Below are positions 46,100 to 60,300 of a stretch of DNA of 64,000 nucleotides, piece by piece. The position numbers and the translations under genes are program-made. The notes below the pieces were generated by a model. That model did no database searches, had not been told where the DNA came from, and worked only from the letters and a program-made list of their open reading frames with translations. The stretch comes from Neurospora intermedia (Eukaryota > Ascomycota > Sordariomycetes > Sordariales > Sordariaceae), in contig BTPP01000005.1 of the NCBI GenBank assembly GCA_037102815.1, positions 1,860,001 through 1,924,000 on the forward strand, in the 5' to 3' direction. Numbering within the stretch: position 1 is the stretch's first letter; each line of letters opens with the position of its first letter.

Positions 46100-46127
46100 G
46101 GTTGCTGTTGTTGTTGTTCTTGGTGGT
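46100..46127 (-). promoter_or_regulatory. CAA-repeat leader next to the start codon of the serine-rich gene
   Basis: Read on the minus strand the leader has ACCAAGAACAACAACAACAG and then CAACC before the ATG. Such CAA tracts are unstructured and can favour scanning and initiation; the effect here is inferred. Confidence 0.4.
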
Positions 46128-46519
46128 GTATGTGTGATGGCTGTTGTTGTTTTGAAGATAGTAGTAGTCGGTGGTCCAGGTGGTAGATGCTGGTTGCTAA
46201 TCAGGCGATGATGAAATGTCTTGATGATGTCGATATCGGATTGTTGTCGATACAAGTTGGGCTGAAGGTAACCATGAGATGGGGATGTGAGTTTCTTATA
46301 TCTCGTGGACTCTGGGAAGCAAAAACAAGAAGCTGGGGAACAAGGGCAGGGGCGGGCAGAGATATGTGTCAAGGGTACGTCCCAGGAAACAGGATGCCGT
46401 GGGTACCGTGGGGCAGGTGAATTTCGTGCCCATCTCTCGCTTTCCTGGCCTTTTTCTCCTCCCTGGCTGGCCGAACACAGAGAAAACGGAGGGACGACAG
46501 GGGTTGTGCCCAACAAGCG

Positions 46520-46520
<1 letters not shown>

Positions 46521-46554
<34 letters not shown>

Positions 46555-46556
46555 AC
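46521..46556 (+). repeat. (AAC)n trinucleotide tract
   Basis: About 12 AAC units with one interruption (GAC) in the upstream region of the serine-rich gene. Confidence 0.85.
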
Positions 46557-47278
46557 GGCACCCATGCCCTGTCAACTTGAGTCCCACACCAAGTTCGCAA
46601 GGTACACTAGGTACGTACAGCACCTTATGTACCTTGCTTTTGGTACGGATGGATACCCCCACCGCTGGCAACCCACACCCAGGCCGCAATAACGGAAACG
46701 GGGCCTGTAACCGCGACAGGAGAAAGACAGGGCGCGCGGAATTACGGGTAATCACTTAACGGAAGCAGACAATACATAGATTGGGTTACCAGTCACCAGT
46801 CAAAAAGGATTTGCCTAGACCGGGTACTTTTCCGTGTGATGCCAGAAGAAAAGAGTCATTGCCATCCCGCCGTGCCCTTGGTTCGTTCGTTTCGCGCCTC
46901 TCCGCTTTTGGGTGTTCTTGCGATACCAGCGCTTTGCCTGGGCACCAAGCGCTGCCCTGCGTATCTCTCAACCAGCTGCCCTCTTTGGCTGGACCGCCGC
47001 GGGGCATGACCTGGGGGCATCAACAAGCACCAGCCTATCTCGGGCTGTTATCAGGGCGACCGACGGCGCCCCAAGTCGAAAACCGCTATCAAAGGCCCAG
47101 CCCCGGCGGGGGTTCGGGGGGTAGACAGCCATGACGGCCAAAGAAAACGACGGAATGAGTCTGGGCGCAATGGCGCCAAACAACAAGACGGGACAAACGA
47201 CAGTGACGGGACCGACCAAAGTGACAACTGACCAGTCCATCACCGGCCTGGATGTTCAATCTCAAAAGAAGCGAGAAA

Positions 47279-47319
47279 ATGCGAATGCGAATGTGAATGT
47301 GAATGTGAATGTGGATGTG
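47279..47319 (+). repeat. Hexanucleotide tandem repeat (GAATGY)
   Basis: About six to seven copies of GAATGC/GAATGT, the last diverged to GGATGT. Intergenic. Confidence 0.8.
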
Positions 47320-49986
47320 ACGGCCATTTCTCGAATTTCCATGCCCCGGATGGGCATCCGACCGTGTTAGTCGTGTAAATCATAGTGCTTACCTACCGCC
47401 CGGACCGGTTCACTTCCGTGTTCGATGAAGTTTGCTTCGGGGGACGGACACCATGCACGCTGCTCTCGTCGCTGAGTCGCTACAACTTGCGGTGTCTTCT
47501 GTCAGTGCTTCTGACCGCCTTTGCCCTCGAGCAACAACGCATCCCGATACGCCCGTTTCACCATGATTACTTTGGTGTGTGTGTCCGGCCGGTGCCATTC
47601 AGCTTACAACGTCCCCGAATAGCTGCACCGTTGGTCATGGTGATACCGGTGGTATATTGCAGTCATTGCTAGTCACTGTCGGTGGGCATTGGTCGACACA
47701 CCATTGCTGCTCAGCCAACTGAAGCCTTTGAATGGCCCACGAACCCAAAACCATGAGAGCTAGCGAGCGATTCAAGAGGTGCGCCCCGTGGTGGCTGAGC
47801 ACAAGAGAGACACCACCTGCACTAGATTACGGGCTCACTCAGGGCTTTCGGTTCCACGGCCATTGATTCACTCATTCAGTCATTCATTCTTTCATTCGCA
47901 ATGGACATGACAGGAGACGGCTCCGAACGTCCCTACGGTTCCACAGCCCTTGGGCGCCCTAGATCTCCCTCTTCTTTCCGCCGTCTTTTTAATCAAGAGA
48001 TGCTCTGCCTCATGGGTCATGGAAGCCCTGTCAGTTAGTGTCGCGCACCCGGGCTCATGGGAATGAAGGGATGACAGGATGAAAAGCATGTACACTATAG
48101 AACGGAATGTACCGTTTGCGAACCAGTCGGTGAACCGTTTGCTCCCCCGAGGAAGCAACCAGGGCTGGCTGCCACGGGCACGGACGGAGACGAACGGGGA
48201 CGACGGGGAAGAAGAAGAAGAAGAAGAAAAAGAGAGAGGTCAAGAAAGACCCTATCTGGCATCAATGGGAACAAGGCCCGCGGCACCATGGCCCCCATTC
48301 CGGACTCCAGGGTGGTTAAAAAGTCCAGACGGTCAGGGTTCCGCGTCCAGGCCCCCCGTCCATCCCATAAAATCACCATTCCTTTTTGGCCGGCATGGGT
48401 AGTCGAGGCGCCCCAAAATCCTTTCCCCGGGTCTTGTGTCCCGAGATAACCCCGGCTTGAATTGGCTGTCAGTGCCTGTCAGTTGCAAGAACCGTTCTTC
48501 ATATTAACCCCCTTAAAACCTCCGTTTTCTTGGTGCGTCTCGCGACTCGCGACTCACCAGCGGACCGGGTGGGAGGTAGGTAGTATCATTCACGTTGCTT
48601 CAACTTTAACAACATTTGTTCTCTCCCCCCCCACCTCAAAAAAATAAAATCAAATAAACAAATGAATTACACGCACCCTCACCGCCTGAAATGAGATACG
48701 TAGGGGAAAAGTGTGTGGACTTGTTGGCGACCAGAAAAGCAAGTTTCGCCCACACCAAATGCACACTTCCACACTACACCGTTTCTATTTTCAAGCTTGT
48801 TTGTATAACCGTTGCTGTTGTCTAGCACCGCGGTTTCGCGGGATGAAAAAGCAAGCAAGCCAAATATAAGGCACGGCTGTCAACTTGTCAAAACGGCAGT
48901 CAAGCAGCAAGCCACAACAAGAAGCAAGCAAAACGACCCCTAAACATTTGTCAGTATTATACAAACAAGAAAAGGTTTGTCTTGCTTGTTTGGGGGGGCT
49001 ATGTCATTCCCAATTTGGGATTTTGCCCTTGCTTCTCCAGCACTCGAGGCTTCTGTCGCGTCACTTCCGGTTGGCTGGATCTTGGGATCAATCTGATAGC
49101 GTAGATATATCGATAATAATTAGAGTTCCGGGTACGGATGCCCTTTCTTTTTTACTCGCGACAAGCCCTTCCCCTTGCGCACATCGACAACGAGATTCCA
49201 TACGCGGCAAATAGTGTGACTTTAGTGCTTGTATGTAAAGGGACGGAGGAAACGGTTGCCATCGTTGTTCGGTTGGTAGCCCTGCTGGTGTGGGCCATTT
49301 GGTTGGTTGGCCTCCGGTATCGATGATACGAATGAAGCCATCGTGACCACCTCACCTCTACCGGCCTAGCATCCAAACCCGCCAAAACAGAGCGCGAGAG
49401 GAAGAAAAAAAAAATACAGAAATAAGGAAAGAGAATAAAAACTCATCAAGTCAGGGTCTCATCTCAACAATGTACGTATGCACACACACCGTTTTAGAAC
49501 TTGATGCGTCGCCGCGCGCGTCGCGCGCCCTAGGTAGTGAGGATGGCGAGGAATAGCTGGCTGGTTTCGCTACCTACCTAGTTTACCGTGTAGGCTCCTG
49601 TCTGCGGTTGATTACACACAGATGCACGACCAGCGCAAGACCCGTTTTTTGGGCAATCTTCAGCGTGCGCGGTGCGGTGTGTGCTTCTTCCTTCTTGCTC
49701 ACGATATCTGATATCTGACACTGACACCTTCGTTTCAAACTGCAGCGGGCATACTACCTCTATATCTAACACTGAGCTGGCCTTAGCCCCCAAGAAGGTG
49801 AGGGAGGCATCAGGCCGGAGTGCCGCTGACGCTCGTCTGCGGTGCGAATGATAACTGGCCTCCCCAACAGATCGAATAACCCAATGCACCCTCGCCGTAT
49901 CATCCCGTCTGCACTCTAGCAAATATCACAAAATGCGCCGCCGCGCCGCTATGATAAAGTTGTTTTTTTCTCACCTGCTGAGCCGA

Positions 49987-50005
49987 AAAAAAAAAAAAAA
50001 AAAAA
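49987..50005 (+). repeat. Poly-A run, about 19-20 bp
   Basis: Intergenic A homopolymer within the gene-poor region, followed by GAGTAATGAGG. Confidence 0.8.
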
Positions 50006-50711
50006 AGAGTAATGAGGTTATCGGCGAAACCTCAAACTTGCTACCACACTAGTTTACCCCGTACTACTGTAGCTACGGTCGTCTTGCAGCTTGTTGTCCG
50101 AGTTTCAAAATTTTTTGACTCCATCTCTGGGCATCATCGCATACCCACGAACCAGGTAATCCTGTTCGCACTGGTGGACAGAGGACGGAGAGGACGGGAG
50201 AAGTGGAAAACTGGAGTTCAAGCAAGAGCCTGAGTGATCGATGCAACTGAAACTGATGCAAAGCATTGCGCGCATCGATCTCCTTAGTGCCCGCGCCCGT
50301 TTCGGAATCCGATACGATTTAAATGGGGTCCCGCGGTTGGCGGTTCAAGTAGCTAAGGTTTGCGGAGGTTGTGGAGGTTGGGGAAGGGTGGTGACGCTCG
50401 ATCGATGCCAAGAAAATGGGGACAGCACACACCACATTTGGGCCCGTCAGCAGCCAGCCCAAGGACCATCCCGCCCGCCCGTAAAAACGGCTCTGCTGAG
50501 ACAGGAATGAGGCCGGTCCGGAGCTAAGAAAGCGGGGGTCGGGAGGCATCGGAGGAGGATGAGAAGACGCCACGAACAATTGAACGGCATCGCTGATGCA
50601 CGAACGGTGATCAGAACATGAACCCTCCTTCCTTCCTCCTGTCCGCGCTTGGGTCAAGGGAGATTCGCGAAAAGTTGCGACGTCATGCCGACTGCCTGTA
50701 CCCTAGGTACT

Positions 50712-50721
50712 TACCTAGGTA
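50712..50721. repeat. TACCTAGGTA palindrome, copy 2
   Basis: Perfect palindrome with near copies CCCTAGGTAC and CACTAGGTAC within 15 bp on both sides. Confidence 0.9.
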
Positions 50722-51368
50722 CACTAGGTACTCCCCTTCTCCGCGGAGGACGTGGACCCGCCCGGCAACGGCTCCCCGTTTCTGTTTTGAACAGCACGCA
50801 CTCCCGGTCCTGTTCTTCGAAACGACGAATCTGGCAATCACGTCTCGGATAGCCATGCGTTGTTTGGTTGCCATGGCACCTGTCAATCTTCTCCTTGTTC
50901 TCCTTGCTTGTCATTCCCAAGATCTCCTTCGTTTCTTATTGCGTAGCATTTAATCTTGGGTAAGTTTGGGGGTCTTCCGCGACGACGACCTGATTACCAC
51001 AAGAAGTCGTATCGAATCTCCCCTTGTTCTGGCGTTGCTGTGGCCGACATGTGAAGGAGGCCCGTTGGCAAAAGAGCTGGAGATAGAACTTTGGAAAGCC
51101 GTTGAAGATGAAAGCATTGTGAATGCCGTTGAGATATGGAAGAAGCTTCCGGAGCAGGGGGCCGCCAGGGGTAAGAAGTCACCATGTACACGATGACAAC
51201 GACGCCGACAATGGTGAAGATAACTGAAAGAGCATCATTCCATTCGTGTCGCCGATGGGCTACCGCCATTATGGTTCCCGTAGCTCGCGAGCTGAAACGG
51301 AGCAACCTCACAACCTCAAGAAGAGCGGAGTGGATAGATAAGTACACTACTATGGTACCTACCTACAG

Positions 51369-51378
51369 TACCTAGGTA
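51369..51378. repeat. TACCTAGGTA palindrome, copy 3
   Basis: Perfect palindrome within a cluster that also has GGTACCTACCTACAG and AACTAGGTAC. Confidence 0.9.
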
Positions 51379-54300
51379 GGGAGCCAATAACTAGGTACAT
51401 TCCCACCGCGATTCGGTGATGAGTATAGAGGGTTCTCGAGATGGACGGTTGCTCTTTGATGATAACTACAAAGCTCTTCACTAACCTGAAACACCTCGTT
51501 CATACCGCAAATGGGCTCGAGAGTGTCCGCTACAAGTCGCGTCGATGTTGTTACTAGCCCTAGGATGGCTTTAGATTGGATCTTGGGATCTACCTACTTC
51601 CTTATAACCGATACTGTCGTAAACCACCACAAAACATCATCACCTGCTGTAAACCCCATCTCTCTAGAGGCACCATCAACAGCCAACACTTTGCACCAAA
51701 AGTGCACACCAGACCTTTGCCACAACACCACACAACACTACTTACACGGATCGATACGATACACCGCCGCATCACACACCCCATACAGAGAGAGACACCA
51801 ACTGACTGTTTCATAGGGCTGGCATGTCTTTGCTTTTTGACTAAGAACACCACAGGCGATCGATGCGATGCATTGCGCTACGAGGTACGATGAACCATCC
51901 AACGACTACCACATCCACACCCTCCTGCCACTTTGTTTGAGACACACAAACACATACACCTCCAACACACCTATGAACCGTAAAGAGTCAAACACCATCG
52001 CCATCACCGCCATTTCCTTCTCGGCCCCGGGGCGCTGGTTTTGGGTTACTAGGTTTGGCGTCGGCGCGTTTCGATACGATTTGAGGCGTCGCGCGGCTGG
52101 CTGTATCTCTACAGGCGGTACTGTAGGTAGGCGGGTTCGTTTCGAGACACCCGCACTGACAGGGGCAGCCAGCTGCAGCAGCAGCTACGGCAAACTCTCC
52201 TAGCAACTACTCCTCCGCGATAGCGGTGGATGCTGCTATGATTGCGCGATCGACGGGGCTTGCTTTTTTGTCTCAGGGGTGTCACGGTCACTGCTTGGGG
52301 GGGGGGGGCTGTCTCTCCTATGATCTCCGTTTCTGTCTTCTTGTCTGGATGCCAAGCATGCCTGTCCGTTTTCCGCTTCCATCATTTCAATCTAAGTTCT
52401 GAAATGCCCGGATCCGTACATATTTCCCCAGATTGTTTTATCCCACAAACCCCCACACCATCCCATGGAAACCACATGGGTTTGTACTAGGTATGTGTTC
52501 ATCCCACCATCACCACCGTCTCCGTTGGCGTTGCTGTCTAAATTTGGACCGACCGGATGATGTTTGTGTGTGTGTGTGTGTGTTGAATGTTTGAATTTGT
52601 TTGCATTACATTCTCTCCAAATTTATCCTTTATCCCTTCGAACAACACCAAGTGTGAATTTGCTATCCCTTCCTCCCCGTTACGCCGCCCGTTGGATGGA
52701 TTGGATGGATGACGGACATGGCAAAGTCTGGGGTCCAAAATGCTTCACTTCCACTGGAGCACAGTCAACTCTGGGGAAATACCGGGGAGATTGTAGGATT
52801 GTAGACAGCACAGCCACTGAACGGCGGAACGACGGCGAGTTTTGCGGTAGTTGCCAGTCAGCCGGCCGGTTGTGTGGCCCAGAACTCTACATATTGCTTA
52901 CTGTAGCATACATAGTGTGGAATGTGTACCTATGCAAAGCTCGTCAGCGTCTGACTGTGCCGTTGTAGATAGATATACGATACGATAGCAACGTACGTAG
53001 ATGCTGGTAAAAGCATGTCACGGTGACACAGGAAGAACCAACTTGAAACATGTGTAGCCCAATGGAGTGGTGTTGTTGTAGGTATTCAAGGATGACATTT
53101 GCACAACTCTATCAGCACTGACACCATCTGGGGTGCAGTAGGCTACGATTTCCCATACATACTATTCCGATCTCTCAATCTGATTGCGCAATCGATTACC
53201 TACCTGTTAGGGACATCGAACTCCAAACAACATACATACGCACGCACATACACGGCCCTCGTATGAGACTGGTTCATGTCGCTTTGCGGCTTCAGAGAAG
53301 GATGTATACAGTCTATCCAATTAGCCCAAAATGGGTTCAAGAGAACCAGATCTGGACTTCCAGATCTCGAGATCGTCGCCATGGTTTATCATCCCCATCT
53401 AATCGACACAGTGATAATTGTTAGGTAGTGAAGCTGTAAAAAGCAACAACCACGACCGATCGAACAATAACGACATTCCGTTCTTGGTCCGAGCCTGGCG
53501 AGATCTCTTAACGGCTTAGTTAATGATCGGGAAATAAGTGTGGAGAGAGAGTTTCACTCCTCTTTTGTTCTTCGTCTTTAGCTACGGTATTCATAGCATG
53601 GATGTCATGATGGTTCGCGTAGTGGCTCGTGCTAACAAATTCCGTTCCGTCCAGTACCTATGTACGGGGAACTGAGATTTTTGTGGGGATACAGACCTGA
53701 GCCTTTGAAGGCCCCAAGTCTTCCTCCACTCAGACGATCGGAGAGACCTCCGTCATTGTACACTATTCTACACTGCAAAATAGCTGCGGTAATAACGCCT
53801 TCAGCCCTGACGTCCAAAATAGGGGGTTTTTCTCCCGCTACAAATGCCTCTTCTTGGGATAGCGCGGGGATGATGTGGAGGCCCCCCGTCAGTCCCGTCT
53901 CCCGGTGAGCGGCTTGAGATTATCTTTGGTGTAGGACTCCTGGAATCCATATCCTTCCCTTTCCACGTCTTCCGGCTCTTCCGCGAGACGGAATCAACGA
54001 CCGCGGTCCTGGTTCCCTATGATGGTCGCCGTCCTCGGAAGAGGGGCAGACAGGCTCGCTTATCACGCATCCGCGTGGCTTCGGCAATGGATTGTGGTGT
54101 ACCGGTAAGACATGCGGAATTTGGTTATGTTCATCAAATAGGTGTAGCCGACCGCCTTACCAGATCTGGGTATATAGTGCAGAATTACTGTGGTCATTGG
54201 GTGAAAGTCCGATGGTTGCTTAAAAAAGGTCAGTTGTATTTTATCCCACATTGGGGTCTCCCACTTGGTTACCGTTTCCTTTTTGGTTGATGAAGGCGGG

Positions 54301-57300
54301 GTTCATTTTCTTCGTCGCCGTCGGGCATTACTCGGCTTCGTCCAGCAAGATCATATGGAAAGTGTAGTTCCCAGTTCCGTGTCTTGGCTGAACCCGGAAA
54401 CTAGGTGTTTGTGTGTGTTAGAACCCGCCTTTAAGGCCGTATCGAATCCGGGTCTCACCGTGGTAGTTCCCCGTAGTATGGTATCCACATCCCCGTCCCG
54501 GTTCCGTTGTCTCGGTCCTGTTACAGACCGGTTTGCCGATTCAATGTGAAAATACAGGAGTCGGAACGGCGCTCCGACTGCAACAATGCTTCGGGCGAAG
54601 CTACTGTCGGTACATTGCCTATGCATCTGCATATGCTGCATATGGTGGATGTATGATTGATGATGTAGCGGCCGCGACGCGGCAGATAAACAACTCACGG
54701 GCGGCGCCAAGGGCAGGGCAGCCTGTCAGAATCCAGCAAGCAAGCCCTCAAAAATTTATCTGAAACGTGAATCTGGTTGACGTGCAAAAGGGTGAATGAC
54801 GCAACCCAAGTACCTACACACTGATTGACCGCCTTCTTTTTTTACCATATAATTTTCCCTGCTTGATGTTATTCACACCACCATCACCATTACCATCACC
54901 ACCTTGCTTTGCCGCAACGCTGTTGGTGTTTGGCTATGGCGTGCTGGTAGTGTACAAGTGTCGATAATTCCGCTTTTGTGATTGGGCCAAATATTGGCAA
55001 GTTGAGGATACAAAACATGTTCAAGAGTGGATAAGGCTAATTGCGACGGCTATCGATCAACACTGGTGCGCAGCATCCGCGGTCCAATCAGCAATCCCAC
55101 CGGTTCTTGTTCCGCCTTGGGCCCTGTCGCTCTGGTACAGTAGCAGTCAGGGCGGAACTGGAGGGGAGTGAAGCAGGGAAAGGGAAAGGAGGGAGAGAAG
55201 AAAATTCTGCACTTTGCTTCACGGCAGCATCCACCACCACATCCACCGTCAGGGCCTGTCCTGTTGGGGTGTTGTTGGGCCCAACTTCATCAAAAAGTCT
55301 GGAATTGGCGACGGATGCCCAAGGGTTTGGGTCCCGGGAGCTGCATCCGTCATCGCCGTCGCACGCATTTCCCTGGATCCACCGTCCGTTACATCGGCAA
55401 GGGCATGAGAGGAAGGGGGGGAGCCACAAGTCCACGAATTGGGAGCCACGGGGAGCATCGGAAGGGTCGATCCGCTGAAACAAAGTGAAAGCTTAATTTT
55501 CTTGCTCCTTGCAATGTCGCGGTGTAGCCGAGTTTGATGGACAACGCGTGGGCGTTAACGGTGAGGACGTTCGTGAACGCGTCGTCCGTATCTGAATGCC
55601 ACAGAGGACCAAAGCGCACATCCCTTGACACCTGCCCCCTGTGCTAATCTCGCGGTTATACCGCGTATTCAATCATCTGATACTCCTGATGAGACAGCCA
55701 TCTGAAAATCCGGGGAAAACGGGCACTCACTACAGTATCCTGAGTGCTAACGGACCGTCTTCGTACATTGCCCGGACTCGGAGAAGGTTCGCAGATTGCC
55801 GTGTCGATCGTTCCGAAGCGCCGGGTTATTATCGTTTCTATTCTGGCTTATTGCCAGAGATCCTCTGTGTTTCCGGTGTTTCTCTGGTGTAAGCTGTGCA
55901 CTACAACACTCCAAGTTTCACATGCTGCTCCCATCGTTCACCGTTCACATACATATATATCTTGAACATACACTACTATGCTTGAGCTCACCGTGGCGGC
56001 GACCATCGACCGTTCCCGCGACAGGGCATGGCGGTCATAACGAGCTCGACAAGACAACAAGGAATGATTGACCGAAAGAGGAAGGCATTCACAGCGGACA
56101 GGCATCGGGGGACGAGGAAGAACAGGATCCCTGGTCTTCGCTTATGCCTTGGACGACAACGCTACTGTGTTGGAAGCATGGAAGGCCCGAAGAAGGGCTC
56201 CAGTTGTGCGTCTTGTTGGCCTTCTACAACTGCGGAATAGCCCCGCGGCCGAGCTCCGACCTGCAGCCTTGTCGCCGCGGCCACCGGCTCTGTTTCCCTT
56301 TCTTCAAGAGGAGCCTCGAGGAGGGGATCAAACTTCAAACATCTCTGATGGGGCCGGGTCCCCTGCGAATATCTGCGTAATTACATAGGACCCGAGCACA
56401 TGGGAAATAGCGTTCTCGCAAACTTTTAAGCGAGCGTTGGCGAACGCTGGCGAGCTTCCTAGTTTGGCAAGTCTGGAATCATCTGCAGGAGCTGGAACGC
56501 GCTCGCCTTGCCTTTCATCAGCTGTGGCCGCCGCGGAGAGCTGAGAGAGGTCCGGGAAACCTGGGGTTGACGAGGTTCGACATCATTCGTGGGTGTTGCT
56601 CGGCCCCGATGAGGTTGTCGTAGCGGATAAGAATGTCGCCCGACGTCTCCTGTAGGACTGCCGCAAGATTCATGCTTTACATATTGGCCTTGGAACTTCT
56701 ATTGACTCCGGCTGTGCAGTAGAGGCCTCTAGGCCATGTTACAGCAGGAAAGGAGAACCGAGGCAGGGCGAATGCGCTGGCGGTAAGGGAGGGTGGCCTT
56801 TGGAGCGAAATGGAAGTCGGAGGCATGCCCGGTCCGACAGACAACCCGGTTCGCAAAGGGCATGGCTCCCACAAGTGTCCGACCGAACGAAATGGCCGAT
56901 GAAGCCTGTCAGGCCTGGCAGGCACCTGAAGGGGGCCGACGACCAGCGTAGCGTGCATCGCCGCCGATCATCCTCTAACGTCGGATTGGTGTCCCCGGAA
57001 GCCGTAGCGCGAGTGTAGTGTAGATAGTAGCTCGCGATTAGCGACAGGTCACCGCGCTCGAGATCGTTCACCTTCTCCAAAGGCATCTCACCTCGTCAGG
57101 GCAGCACACCGGACAAGGTGCCGAAGGGACAAGACGACCAGCCGGAGCGACATCCGACACTGTGATTTTGCTGCTTTTTTTCTTTTTTCTGTTTTTTTTT
57201 GGCCTCGCCTAATGTTCCCCGGCCGCCGTCCAATTTCAACTGCTCAACGGACAGACCACTCCGGGTACTCTACGCAGCGCCATCAACGTTCCAGACGCCA

Positions 57301-60300
57301 ATCTCACGATGAGTTTGTTGATAACGAGGCTGACCTGTCACTTGCAACGGTGCACAGCAAAGTGTCTATCGACAACAGAAGAAAGGAAGAACGACTCCAT
57401 AATCAAACGGGTGTTCAGCTGCCAGGCCCCCGCGGGCCACTTCCGGCAAGGCAAAATCTGGGGATGAGCTGTCACCCATCAGCGCCTCGCCCAGCACGTG
57501 GGGGCGGCCTTCCGGTCTGTGGGGGTTTTGATGATTCAGCTGCTGCTGCTTTTGGGAGCATCTCGCGACCACAGTTGGTGGGTGAGGGGGGCAAAGTGGG
57601 TGCCGTCGTGATCTATCCCATTTGTGACACCATTCCCAAGCCACAATCAAGATCCTTTCCCATCCCAGCGGCCTGGTAAGTTCACGCAAGACTGGGACAT
57701 GTCGTATGCGAACTCGGACTGGACGCCTGAATTTGGGTGCCTAGGACACAATCTTAGGCTATGTGTGCATTGTTTTCAGGTTGCTATCTCATTCCACTGG
57801 CAATGAGGCACTGCGAGTTGTGATGGATAGGTGGTTGGACAGAGACATCCAAACCTGAACTCAGGACCTGAGCGTCATTCATCACTTGGCCGGCTGACTG
57901 TGCTATGGCAAGCGTTCAATGCCTGACTCATTTTGTCCTTCACGAACCTATCATTCGCCCACCTACTTGTATAAGCGGCCCTTATGAGTACGCCTTAGCC
58001 AGCTCTCATGACGGCTTCAGTGGTAAACGGTGGTTCTTGGAGATACACCACCTGAGTTGATTACTATCCACCGTTATCGTTAACGTCTCCCATCTCCAGA
58101 CCGCATGGTACTTGCAGCGTTACGGAAGGGGTGATATCAACACCACCATTCGGTAACGTACCCTCGGACTCTCTCCAGTAAAGCGTTGTCTCCTTTGCAC
58201 GCGCCTTCTGTCCACAGAAGCCAGGCTGGTCAGAGGTAGAAACGCTGGCGATATCCACTGACCGCCAGACCTAGTACTATAGCGCCAGCTTGAAAGCCAA
58301 GCGTTGATGCAATGCAAGTTACATGTCTTTCCTGCCCCCTTGGGCTGAGATAAGGTGCGGACAATCGTGCGGATAATCGCAAGCACATCACATGTTGTGG
58401 ACATGGAATGCTTCAACCCCAACGCAGCACGCGGGTCTACCCGAGGAACGACAGTTGAAGATACTCCGCGCGAATAAACCCATGTGGACCATCAAGCATA
58501 TGATTGACGGTTGCGTGCCCCGATCTTCACACCGACGGTTTCACTACTTGTTGCCCCAAATTTCACCTAGACAGTCCGGAGTCGGCGGTTCCTTAACGAC
58601 GGACGCACCCTTATCAGTCGGAAGGCGCACCGGTGAGCGAACATTCCGGACCGACACCGGCGAGTTGAACGGAACTGGCGATACCAACTGCAAGGCCTCA
58701 AACTTAATCAACGATATCAAGACCGCTTCATGAAAGAGATGCACTCTCTCACCGTACATCAGCTTCCCGCTTGTTTACCCAGTCGCTAGCAGGCTACTGG
58801 TAGGGCTTGTTATCTACGGGTCTGCTGCCTGTCTCTTCCATTGGCAGAATGAACATTTCCTTGATTAAAAGGGACCTAATCACAACTTCCAACAACCAAT
58901 CAACCAGAACGGAACTCGTCAACTCCGTTGTCGTTTCACTGGATTGACAGGTTCTCAACAACGTTGTTTCCAGTATCGGCACTAGCACTTCCTACACTAT
59001 ACGACGTCGTACTCCGCACGCACTTCATACAAGATCGACAGAGGGGATCAGACTCCGGCACTTGGAAATTGCCGTTTCGCCGCCACGGTTATTCCCGCGG
59101 GTGTTGCAGGCGCATCAATATTGCTTTAGATCTTTAGTTCACTCTGGTCGAGCTTCCTCCTTTCTGGCTCACGTCTGAACTGGTCGGGCCTCGCTGTCTT
59201 GATGATTTGGACACTGAAAACCCGTGAGGAGTATCACAGGCTTGTCGATCTTCATCGCGTGTCAAACCCATGGGACTCTTGAGTGAGAGTCCACCCTAAG
59301 TATTTGGTCCGGTGTGTCTGCCAATACCTCAACATCTTGCTGTAAACCCACCGTCTCGCAACTCGGCTGACCCAAGAGGGGGATTTTTGGATGAATTGCT
59401 GCAGTCTGGGTACATATCATGAGAACAAAAGAAGTCTGTGCACTTCCCCATATGTACAGGGTATTTTTTTGGTACGACTCCGATAGCGACTCCACACTTG
59501 ACCTTGTACCCTTGGCTTGCTCGCGCAATGCACTCCAATCCATCCCATGTCAGCATATCAAACGTCAATCCCCCTCCTTCAACAACCAACCAAGAAACAT
59601 CACGGCAATAACACAAATCGCCGCTTTGACTCCCACACTTTGCCAATATTGTATGCATAGTCCCCTATTCACTCCAGCAATCGTCAAAGCGCTGAGAGCT
59701 AATCCTTACTTGCTCACCGCGGACCAGGCGGCAAAGGGTATTGTATTGGTTTTCACACACCTCGGTCGATAAAGTCACTTTCTGCTGCTCACCTTAGCGC
59801 GCCAAACGCGGCTTTCTGTTTCGTTCTTCTTCAACCTTGAGACCCTTTGTAAATCTCTCACCAGCCCTTCCCGTCAGCCATTCGCAGCCATCCGCACCCT
59901 TCTCCACTGCCACTTATGTCCCGATAGTCCGATACGAGAACAACATACACTCTACCAAATCTGTGTTTGAAATCTTGTCCCTAGGGAGAGAGTGAAAGAT
60001 GGTGTCCACTAGGGAGGGAGCTTGAGGGAATGCTTCAACTGAGGGAACCCCCTCATCTCTTCGCATCTTTGTGGACGGGTGAAAAGTGATACTAAATACG
60101 GCGAGTCTCCTCGTTTCGCCGCCGTCTGGTGATAGCGTCAGCACATACCCAGGGGACCGGGGCTTAAAACATGACCTGTTGAGATGGTTTGTTTCTATAT
60201 GATATCGCTGTTAAGAAGGCTGCTACGTTCGGGACGTGATGCTGAAGTAAATCCATCCAATGAGAGTCTGCAGTCTTGACACACACTCGCTTCCGGCGGC

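Noticed and set aside
46100-46600. N-terminal extension of the serine-rich protein (frame open to 46600)
   Set aside because: The extension translates promoter-type repeats (poly-Leu, Thr-rich) and lacks protein character; MYSSYGSY is the better start.
57212-57679. 155-codon plus frame
   Set aside because: Composition resembles translated non-coding GC-rich DNA, with an overlapping minus frame of 107 codons; no domain.
53600-59200. Possible decayed transposon or virus-like element
   Set aside because: No terminal repeats, no polymerase or integrase motif and no clear mutation bias could be seen by eye; a search against repeat libraries would be decisive.
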